A program made the translations under genes and the position numbers. Positions 45,649-52,736 of a stretch of DNA of 64,000 nucleotides are shown piece by piece. The notes beneath the pieces are model-generated. The model searched no databases, was not told the DNA's origin, and was given only the letters and a program-made list of their open reading frames with translations. Every line of letters starts with the position of its first letter. The stretch's first letter is position 1. The stretch is from the NCBI RefSeq assembly GCF_015694345.1, contig NZ_JADQDC010000011.1, forward strand, positions 98,788 to 162,787, in the 5' to 3' direction. Origin of the DNA: Novosphingobium jiangmenense. Lineage in GTDB: Bacteria; Pseudomonadota; Alphaproteobacteria; Sphingomonadales; Sphingomonadaceae.

Positions 45649-46443
45649 ATGTTCAGCAAGCTTCGTTCGCTTTTTTCCAAGCCCGCCGAAATGTCCGCGC
45701 CGGTGCAGGCGTTTGTCCCGGCGGGTCGGCGCGTCTATGCCATCGGCGACATTCACGGGCGGCTCGACCTGTTCGAGCAGCTTCTCGCGAAGATCGACCA
45801 GGACGATGCCACGCGGGGCGAGGCGGAGACTCTGCTGATCCTGCTCGGCGATCTGGTCGATCGCGGTCCGGACAGCCGCGGCGTGGTGGAACGGGCAATC
45901 CAGCTCATGGCCTCGGGCCGGGTGCGCGTGCTCGCCGGCAATCACGAGGAGATGATGCTCGCCAGCCTGCGCGATACCGAAGTGCTGCGCTACTTCCTGC
46001 GCCATGGCGGCAGGGAGACGCTGTTCAGCTACGGCCTCACCGCCGAGGAATACAGTCGCGGCAATCTCGACGAGATCCGCGAGCGGGCGAACGCCTTGAT
46101 CCCGCCGGCCCACATCGCCTTCATGGAGGCGATGGAGAACCAGATCGTCGTCGGCGACTATCTGTTCGTCCACGCCGGAATCCGCCCCGGTGTTCCGCTC
46201 GACCGGCAGATGACATCCGATCTGCGCTGGATCAGGCGCGAATTCCTCGAGCATGAACGGCCGTACGGGCACTTCGTGGTCCATGGCCACACCATCATGG
46301 AAGAGCCGGACCTGCGCCCCAACCGCATCGGCATAGACACCGGTGCCTTTGTCACCGGCAAGCTGACGGCGCTGGGCCTGGAGGGCGACGATCGCTGGCT
46401 GCTGAGCGCGTTCATCGCACCCGAGGAACGCGAGGCAGCTTGA
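45649..46443 (+). CDS. Calcineurin-like metallophosphoesterase (serine/threonine phosphatase type)
   Basis: A 264-residue phosphatase from ATG 45649 behind a GAGGG ribosome site. Metal-binding motifs are in order: YAIGDIHGRLDL, LLGDLVDRGPDS, LAGNHEEMM, FVHAGIRPG and VVHGHTIMEEP. The set matches bacteriophage lambda PP-type phosphatases, which remove phosphate from proteins or small molecules. No membrane segment. Divergent from the VOC gene. Confidence 0.92.
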   Translation: MFSKLRSLFSKPAEMSAPVQAFVPAGRRVYAIGDIHGRLDLFEQLLAKIDQDDATRGEAETLLILLGDLVDRGPDSRGVVERAIQLMASGRVRVLAGNHEEMMLASLRDTEVLRYFLRHGGRETLFSYGLTAEEYSRGNLDEIRERANALIPPAHIAFMEAMENQIVVGDYLFVHAGIRPGVPLDRQMTSDLRWIRREFLEHERPYGHFVVHGHTIMEEPDLRPNRIGIDTGAFVTGKLTALGLEGDDRWLLSAFIAPEEREAA

Positions 46444-46807
46444 CCCGCCGCGGGCCGCAACTCGCTGCACTGCAACATTTTTGTTGAGTGTGGCGACTAT
46501 GCCACGCGTTGTTGAAAGTGCTGCCTTTTGAGCAAAATTGGCAATCTAAAATTACAATAGAACCAAATCTGCGACATTTTGTTGCGCAGCTGCAGCAGGC
46601 GCTGCCGCGTAGCTGCAACCAAGTCATTATAGTGTCACCTGAGACCGGTTTTGAGCAACCGCGAGGGCGGTTAAGGCCGCCCGCGACGGTGCGGCGACTA
46701 AGTGATTCCCCGGATGCGATCCGGGCTGAACTTCCCGCTGACCGAAGCACAGCGCGGACCAACCGCGCTCCAACCGCGCCCACCGGCGCAGCAAACGGGG
46801 TCAGATA
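46444..46807. other. Intergenic region upstream of a TonB receptor
   Basis: A 364-base gap that is markedly A+T-richer at 46475-46580 than its neighbours. No gene is visible. TATAGT at 46628-46633 is a possible -10 box without a matching -35. GGGGTC just before 46808 may serve as the ribosome site. Confidence 0.45.
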
Positions 46808-49336
46808 ATGCAGATGAAGTTCCTGGTCGCGGCGTCGACCATCGCTATCGGTAGCGTTGCCATGGCAGGCGCAGCCCACGCCCAGTCGACCGGCTCGGTT
46901 GACGTCGAAGAGGCGATCGTCGTCACCGGCGCGCGCGGGGAAGCAGCCGTCAACGGTTTCAAGTCGCCCGAAACGCCCAAGGCCAAGGCGGTCATCACCC
47001 AGGAACTGGTCGCTCGCCAGAACCCGGGCAAGGCGATCTTCGACACGATCAACATCGTCCCCGGCGTGAACTTCACCAGCACCGACCCCTATGGCGCGGC
47101 CGGCGGCAACCTGCGCATCCGCGGCTTCGACGGCGCGCGCATCTCGGCCACCTTCGACGGCGTCCAGGTCAACGATTCCGGCAACTACTCGCTCTACACC
47201 AACCAGCAGCTTGATTCGGAACTGATCGAGCAGGTCAACATCAACTTCGGCGCGACCGACGTCGACAGCCCCACGGCCAGCGCCGCAGGCGGCACCGTCA
47301 ACTACCGCACCCGCCTGCCCAAGGAAGAGCTGGGCGCCGCGCTCAACTATTCGCACGGCACCTTCAACTACAACCGCGTGTTCGGCGTGATCGACACCGG
47401 CGTGTTCACCAAGTTCGGCACCCGTGCGTTCTTCTCGGCCAGCGACACCAAGTACGACCAGTTCCGCGGCCCCGGCGGCATCCACAAGCAGCAGTACAAC
47501 GTCCGCGTCTACCAGCCGATCGGCGAAAACGGCGATTTCGTGAGCCTTGCCGGCCACTACAACGAGAACCGCAACAACTTTTATCGCCGCGTCGGCCTGA
47601 ACGACATGCGCACGCTGCTCGGCGCGGCGACGATCCCCGCTGCCGCCAGCATCACGCCCGCATCGCCGCTCGATCTCGGCAAGCTGACCGAAGCGCAGCA
47701 GGACACCATCTTCAACTTCAACAATGACGCGACCTGCACTCTGCCGAGCACGGCCGGTGGCCCGGGCCGCCAGTCGGACACCTCGTCCTGTGCCAGCTAC
47801 TACAACACCTCGATCAACCCGTCGAACACCGGCAACATCCGCTTCAACTCGCGCTTCACGCTCAGCGAGAAGCTGATCGCCACGCTCGACGCGAGCTACC
47901 AGTACGTTCTGGCCAACGGCGGCGGCACCTCGGTCTTCGCCGAAGCCGATGCCAACAAGGGCGTTTCGGGCGTCTACAACCGCCAGGGCAACCGCATCGG
48001 TGCGGGCGTCGCCAGCGGCGTGGACATCAACGGCGATGGCGACACGGCTGATCTCGTCCGCCTCTACTTCCCGTCGAACACCCGCACCCATCGCCTCGGC
48101 GCGACGTTCTCGCTGCGTTATGAAATGTCGCCCGAGAACACCATCCGCCTCGCCTACACCTGGGACCGCGCCAAGCACCGCCAGACCGGCGAAGCCTCGC
48201 GCCTTGATGCGTTCGGCAATCCGGTCAACGTCTTCGGCGGCATCGATGATGCCGATGCGGTCAAGGATGCTGCCGGCAACGTCATCCAGAAGCGTGATCG
48301 CCTGTCCTACGCGATCCTGCATCAGGTGGCGGGCGAATACATCGGCAAGTACTTCGACGATACGCTGACCATCCAGGCCGGCGTGCGTGCGCCGTTCTTC
48401 CGTCGCAACCTGACCAACAACTGCTGGACCATCGCCGGCAGCTCGAACGACGCCTACTGCACCTCGCAGAGCGCCGCCGCCGTCGAAGCGCAGTTCCCCG
48501 CCTACGCCGCACCTTACGCCGCCCGCAAGGTCGCCTACAGCGCGGTTCTGCCCAACGCCGGGTTCGTCTACAAGTTCGCACCGCAGATGAGCGTGTTCGG
48601 CAACTTCAGCCAGGGCTTCTCCGCCCCGCGCACCGACAACCTCTACGGGTTCGACGGCGTGAAGATCCAGCCGACCACGCTGGTCAAGCCCGAGCGCACC
48701 AACAGCTTCGACCTCGGCGCGCGCTACACCAGCCGCGTCGTTCAGGCCCAGGCCAGCGCATGGTACATCGGCTACAAGAACCGCATCATCTCGTCGCAGG
48801 TGCTGCTCGAGGACGGCAGCTCGCTCAACCTCGACCGCAACGTCGGTCGCGTGCGCAGCTATGGCTTCGATGCCAGCGTTGCGGTGCGCCCGGTCGACAT
48901 GCTCTCGCTCTACACCTTCGCGTCCTACACCAATGCGAAGCTGAAGGACGACGTGGTCTCGCCTGCCGGTGCCGTGCTTTCGCCGACGAAGGGCAAGTTC
49001 GTCGCCGAAACGCCGAAGTGGCAGGTCGGTGGCCGCGCACAGTTCGATCTCGAGCCGGTTTCGGTCGGTGCGCAGGTCAAGTACGTGGGCGACCGCTTCC
49101 TGACCGACATCAACGACGTGATCGCCCCGTCCTACACCACGGTCGACCTTGATGCCCGCATCAACCTCGGCAAGGTCAACAACAAGGGCGGCGTCTATCT
49201 GCAGCTCAACGTGATCAACCTGTTCGACAAGTTCTACATCGGCAACCTGTCGACGCAGGCCGCTGCATCGAACAACCCGCAGGTCGAATTCGGCTCGCCC
49301 CGCACGGTGATCGGCTCGATCCACTTCGAGTTCTGA
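46808..49336 (+). CDS. TonB-dependent receptor
   Basis: An 842-residue receptor: signal peptide ending AGAAHAQ (residue 26), TonB box EAIVVTGARG, plug (NPGKAIFDTINIVPGVNFTS ... GNLRIRGFDGARISATFDGV) and barrel ending VIGSIHFEF. The plug FDGVQVNDSGNYSLYTNQ resembles receptors of the TIGR01782-like or iron/sugar type; the ligand cannot be set from sequence. Four Cys in two extracellular stretches (ATCTLPS...SSCASY, NNCWT...DAYCTS) may form disulfides. Single gene with its own terminator. Confidence 0.9.
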   Translation: MQMKFLVAASTIAIGSVAMAGAAHAQSTGSVDVEEAIVVTGARGEAAVNGFKSPETPKAKAVITQELVARQNPGKAIFDTINIVPGVNFTSTDPYGAAGGNLRIRGFDGARISATFDGVQVNDSGNYSLYTNQQLDSELIEQVNINFGATDVDSPTASAAGGTVNYRTRLPKEELGAALNYSHGTFNYNRVFGVIDTGVFTKFGTRAFFSASDTKYDQFRGPGGIHKQQYNVRVYQPIGENGDFVSLAGHYNENRNNFYRRVGLNDMRTLLGAATIPAAASITPASPLDLGKLTEAQQDTIFNFNNDATCTLPSTAGGPGRQSDTSSCASYYNTSINPSNTGNIRFNSRFTLSEKLIATLDASYQYVLANGGGTSVFAEADANKGVSGVYNRQGNRIGAGVASGVDINGDGDTADLVRLYFPSNTRTHRLGATFSLRYEMSPENTIRLAYTWDRAKHRQTGEASRLDAFGNPVNVFGGIDDADAVKDAAGNVIQKRDRLSYAILHQVAGEYIGKYFDDTLTIQAGVRAPFFRRNLTNNCWTIAGSSNDAYCTSQSAAAVEAQFPAYAAPYAARKVAYSAVLPNAGFVYKFAPQMSVFGNFSQGFSAPRTDNLYGFDGVKIQPTTLVKPERTNSFDLGARYTSRVVQAQASAWYIGYKNRIISSQVLLEDGSSLNLDRNVGRVRSYGFDASVAVRPVDMLSLYTFASYTNAKLKDDVVSPAGAVLSPTKGKFVAETPKWQVGGRAQFDLEPVSVGAQVKYVGDRFLTDINDVIAPSYTTVDLDARINLGKVNNKGGVYLQLNVINLFDKFYIGNLSTQAAASNNPQVEFGSPRTVIGSIHFEF

Positions 49337-49659
49337 TCTGCCTGCAAGGCTGAACAAAAAGGCGCGGGAGGGGCAACTCTCCCGCGTTTTTTGTTGGTGG
49401 GGGTGAAGTAGTGACGACGACCCGGAAGGCGGCTGGTCGTTTCCACGATGGGCAACATTCAAGTTCGGTACAAAGCAGGCATTTCTACCAGTTGATGTGA
49501 ACGACGGCTTCCAAAGTATCTGGTCATTCCGACGGCATCCACGATTGGGTAAGGAACTGCCAAAAATTTTGCCGGTTGCTGATGGACGGCCTTTTTTGGA
49601 ATTGATTGAAAGGCCAATTCTGGGTCAATGTTCCATGACCACGGATTTAGGATTTTTCC
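49337..49659. other. Intergenic region between receptor terminator and HEPN-like gene
   Basis: After the terminator (49363-49392) about 265 bases carry no gene I can support. Short frames on both strands (49459-49725 minus, 49497-49745 plus) overlap the next gene and show no family features. Base composition is more A+T-rich than the flanks. Confidence 0.45.
49363..49392 (+). terminator. Rho-independent terminator
   Basis: An 8-bp stem (CGCGGGAG/CTCCCGCG) with an eight-base loop, then six Ts; 27 bases after the receptor stop. Confidence 0.92.
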
Positions 49660-50463
49660 ATGGAAGTCATTATCTCTTGCATGGAATGCCAAGTTCAAAG
49701 CGGCTTTCCCAATTTCAGCTCTCACTCAATGATGCGCCTGCCTGATGATGGGGTAATCGAAGCAACATGTCCCCAAGGGCATCAAACTTTCACGATCATA
49801 CAAGACGTGAAATTTGAACTGTTGTCAGATATGGCCGTCAAGGCAATCGTTGATGGCTATTATCGTGATGCTATCGCTTCCTTTACCGCCGCTCTCGAAC
49901 GTCTCTACGAATTTTATGTCGAAGCAGCTTGCCGAAAAAACGGCATCGGGCCGGACGTGTTTCGATTGTCATGGAAATCGCTCGCCAAACAATCGGAGCG
50001 GCAATTAGGGGCGTTCATCGCGGCATTTTTGATCGAAACCGGGTCGCCTCCCAAGCTCTTGCCAAGGCCCCGAACGGAATTGCGCAATGAAGTGATTCAC
50101 AAAGGAAAATTTCCAAGTCGGCAGGAAGCAATCGACTTCGGTCAGGCGGTGGCCGAATGCGCCTCCCCGATACTCGAAATATTGCGGTCCGATCCCTTCG
50201 CGGAAATAGTTCAAAAACTGGTCGGGGAGCGGCTGCGTGATCGACAAAAGCGTGCGAAGGACGCCAATGCGCGGGCCTCAACATGCTCTATAAGTACCAC
50301 CTTTAGCCTAACGCGCTCTGAGCTGGAACTGGATATCGAAAGGGCTGTGGCAGCCTATGCCTTGCGTCCCGACATGGCTCAAGTCGTACGGGACGCGCAC
50401 GAAATAGGGGCCAAGATTGACTTCATCCGCCAAAACTCTGAAGCTTCTTGTATTAGCAAATGA
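49660..50463 (+). CDS. Orphan protein with HEPN-type R-x4-H motif and N-terminal zinc-ribbon-like Cys/His
   Basis: A 267-residue protein, A+T-richer than its neighbours. Cys7-x2-Cys10 and Cys37-x3-His41 could bind zinc. A helical region follows (AIVDGYYRDAIASFTAALER) and then TELRNEVIHKGKFPSRQEAI, whose Arg142-x4-His147 with flanking Asn fits the catalytic motif of HEPN domains, many of which are RNases in toxin or abortive-infection systems. Start ATG 49660 has TTAGGA upstream. No partner gene is adjacent. I assign no function beyond a possible nuclease. Confidence 0.6.
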   Translation: MEVIISCMECQVQSGFPNFSSHSMMRLPDDGVIEATCPQGHQTFTIIQDVKFELLSDMAVKAIVDGYYRDAIASFTAALERLYEFYVEAACRKNGIGPDVFRLSWKSLAKQSERQLGAFIAAFLIETGSPPKLLPRPRTELRNEVIHKGKFPSRQEAIDFGQAVAECASPILEILRSDPFAEIVQKLVGERLRDRQKRAKDANARASTCSISTTFSLTRSELELDIERAVAAYALRPDMAQVVRDAHEIGAKIDFIRQNSEASCISK

Positions 50464-50536
50464 CTGGTTCTGGAAAACGCGGTCGTTCATCCGTCGGCCT
50501 GGGAATGCCTTGATTTGGTCGGCAGAAGCCCCGCCC

Positions 50537-51259
50537 TCAGTTATATACGCAAGCATCCAGCGCATCGTTCTTCACCACGCCCACGCGCCGCGCGATGGCG
50601 TTGCCGTGACGCCGGGTGAAGCCGCCGGCGCCGTTGACTTCGCGCTGCTTGGGTAAGGGCAGGACGGCGGCAATGCGGGCGGCTTCGACCGCGCTCAGGT
50701 TCCGCGCGCTCTTGCCATAGTAGCGTTGCGCCCCGGCCTCCACGCCGTAGGTGCCGATGCCCGTCTCGGCCACGTTGAGGTAGACTTCCATGATCCGGCG
50801 CTTGCCCCAGATCGTCTCGATCAGGACGGTGTACCAGGCCTCCAGCCCCTTGCGCAGATAGCCGCCACCTTGCCACAGGAACACGTTCTTGGCGGTCTGC
50901 TGGCTGATCGTGGAGCCGCCGCGGATGCGTCCGCCCTTCTGGTTGCGGCGGAACGCCTGCATCATCGCCTCGTGATCGAAGCCGTTGTGCAGGCAGAACT
51001 TGCCGTCCTCGCCCGAGATCACGGCGGCAACCATGTCGCGGTCGATGTCGGACAGCGGCGTCCAGTCCTTGGTGATCGGATGATCGTCCATCAGCATGGT
51101 CAGGGTGATCGGCACCGGCACGAACTTGTAGATCACCACCTGGACCACCGAGATGATCAGGAATGCCGCGATCAACCTCGCCAGCAGCCAGCCAAGGCGG
51201 CGGACAGGGCCGGGTCGGCCGGTGGCGGGGCGGTTCGGGTTGCGCAGGTGTTCAAGCAT
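50537..51259 (-). CDS. mtgA: Monofunctional peptidoglycan glycosyltransferase
   Basis: A 240-residue GT51 enzyme with one N-terminal transmembrane helix (about residues 24-45). Catalytic Glu is in VISGEDGKFCLHNGFD; other motifs are GGSTISQQTAKNVFLW and KRRIMEVYLNVAETG. It polymerises lipid II into glycan strands at the inner membrane outer face. Single gene. Confidence 0.95.
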   Translation of the reverse strand: MLEHLRNPNRPATGRPGPVRRLGWLLARLIAAFLIISVVQVVIYKFVPVPITLTMLMDDHPITKDWTPLSDIDRDMVAAVISGEDGKFCLHNGFDHEAMMQAFRRNQKGGRIRGGSTISQQTAKNVFLWQGGGYLRKGLEAWYTVLIETIWGKRRIMEVYLNVAETGIGTYGVEAGAQRYYGKSARNLSAVEAARIAAVLPLPKQREVNGAGGFTRRHGNAIARRVGVVKNDALDACVYN

Positions 51260-51312
51260 GGCGTGAACCTATCCGCGCCCATGGCCGTCTGGCAACGTCT
51301 TCGAGAGGGCGC

Positions 51313-51990
51313 TCAGGCCGTCTGTGAATAACGATGCAACCGGTCGGCCAGCCGGGAAACCGAAGGCACGATGATCCGGCGCCCCTCGCGCTGCACCAGC
51401 CCTTCCTTGATCAGCAGCGAGAACTCGCGCGTCACCGTCTCGCGGTTGGTGCCGATCCGTGCCGCCAGTTCGGCCTGGGTCGGGACGCGACTGATCGTGG
51501 CGGCACCGCTGGCATCGGCTTCCCCTGCCAGTCGAAGCAGTTCGGCCTGGAGACGCGGCCCCACGCCCATCGTCGACAATTCGTAGATGCGGTTCGTCAG
51601 GTAGCGGACCTGATGCGCCAGATAGCGCGCCAGCCACAGCGAGAGGACCGGCTCCACTCCCAGCAATCCGGCGAAAGTGGCGCCCGGAATCACCAGCAAC
51701 GTGCTGTTCTCCACCGCCACCACATCGGCCGAGCGCGGCTCGCCATCGATCGCGGCAAGCTCGCCAAACATCTCGGCCGGGCCGATGGTACGAAGTACGG
51801 TCTCGCGCCCCTGGGCCGAGACCAGCGAGACGGTGACGCTGCCCTCGAGCACGACATAGACGTCGGTCGCCGGCAGCCCCACGGCAAGCAGCACCTGTCC
51901 CTTGCGCACGCGCATCTGCCGCCCGTGCCGGGCAAGTACCGCCTGGACGTCGTCCGGCACCGTAAGGTTCGAATTGGACACAGTTATCAC
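51313..51990 (-). CDS. Crp/Fnr-family transcriptional regulator
   Basis: A 225-residue regulator from GTG 51990 (a second GTG three codons on is possible). The cyclic-nucleotide-binding fold shows VLLAVGLPATDVYVVLEGSVTV and MFGELAAIDGEPRSADVVA; the latter resembles the phosphate-binding cassette FGE-x-ALx-x-x-PRxAxV of cAMP-binding proteins, including the key Glu and Arg. The HTH is PTQAELAARIGTNRETVTREFSLL. No Fnr iron-sulfur cysteines. A CRP-like palindrome lies in its promoter, so autoregulation is likely. Confidence 0.9.
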   Translation of the reverse strand: MITVSNSNLTVPDDVQAVLARHGRQMRVRKGQVLLAVGLPATDVYVVLEGSVTVSLVSAQGRETVLRTIGPAEMFGELAAIDGEPRSADVVAVENSTLLVIPGATFAGLLGVEPVLSLWLARYLAHQVRYLTNRIYELSTMGVGPRLQAELLRLAGEADASGAATISRVPTQAELAARIGTNRETVTREFSLLIKEGLVQREGRRIIVPSVSRLADRLHRYSQTA

Positions 51991-52026
51991 CGTTCCTGCG
52001 GCATCTCACGGCCAAGGCTTAGAGAA

Positions 52027-52042
52027 TGTGCGCCAAATCACA
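52027..52042. promoter_or_regulatory. CRP-like operator
   Basis: TGTGC-GCCAAA-TCACA, one base from the TGTGA-N6-TCACA consensus of CRP proteins. It is 37 bases upstream of the Crp/Fnr start and 49 bases upstream of the divergent gene. Confidence 0.6.
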
Positions 52043-52090
52043 AGGGGGCGGTGCGCTTGGGACCGGACGACTTGTGGCTCGAGGCGGCAT

Positions 52091-52591
52091 ATGGGTCAGC
52101 CCCACCCCCATGAAGTCAAAGGCCTTGCCGCCGATGACGAGCCATCGAGGCTGATGCAGCGCTATCTCATCTGGAAGTCAGGTCCCGGCCCCCTGCAGGT
52201 CGAGTTCCGCCGCGTTGGCGAAGCGATCCTGCGCCCCTCGCTGCAGATCGTGACGCCGACCGGCTCGCGCCCGCTCCCGCGCGAGGACGAATGCGACATC
52301 GCCCGCTTCGCCTTGTCGGACGACGATGTCGCACGCGTCCTGGCGGCGCGTGACGAGTTGCGACCGCCCTGCCTGATGCTGCAATGCGACGCGTTCCTCG
52401 GCCTCGCTTGCGACAAGCGCCGCTGGGGCTGGTCGATCCGGGTATCGCGCGCGGGCACGGCCCTGCCCTGCCACGACCTTGCCGGAACGCCCCTGCCCTT
52501 GCGCCGCGACGGTTTCACCCGCGCCCGAATGGAGCGCATCCCCGAACGCTCGGCGATGGCGAGCAGCCATCAGATCTTCGGCCTGTCGTGA
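52091..52591 (+). CDS. Hypothetical protein divergent from the Crp/Fnr gene
   Basis: About 166 residues from ATG 52091, or 145 from ATG 52154; the frame is open much further upstream over the regulator but without features. The protein is soluble, with LMQRYLIWKSGPGPLQVEFRRVG at the start and four Cys (two in RPPCLMLQCDAFLGLACDK, one in ALPCHD). I do not recognise a family. It lies downstream of the CRP-like site and 145 bases before the cyclase-like gene, so it may be part of the same regulon. Confidence 0.55.
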   Translation: MGQPHPHEVKGLAADDEPSRLMQRYLIWKSGPGPLQVEFRRVGEAILRPSLQIVTPTGSRPLPREDECDIARFALSDDDVARVLAARDELRPPCLMLQCDAFLGLACDKRRWGWSIRVSRAGTALPCHDLAGTPLPLRRDGFTRARMERIPERSAMASSHQIFGLS

Positions 52592-52649
52592 TCCCGTCCG
52601 AAGCCGGACCCGCCGAATCGGTCCGGATGGACAACCGATTCTCGTTGCG

Positions 52650-52669
52650 ATTCAGACCACAAACTGAAT
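52650..52669. promoter_or_regulatory. Inverted repeat upstream of the cyclase-like gene
   Basis: ATTCAG-N8-CTGAAT, an exact 6-base inverted repeat 68 bases before the GTG start. It could be a regulator site; no protein is implied. Confidence 0.25.
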
Positions 52670-52736
52670 ATCTGCCACTGCCAGTCCGTTCGGCGCAGGA
52701 TTCGACCGGGCTGTCATGGGGGCATGAGGCAGAGAC

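Noticed and set aside
46412..49462. A 1016-codon open frame on the minus strand
   Set aside because: It is antisense to a complete TonB receptor and its translation is low-complexity with no domain.
49459..49745. Short frames on both strands before the HEPN-like gene
   Set aside because: No ribosome site, no recognisable features, and they overlap the better-supported gene.
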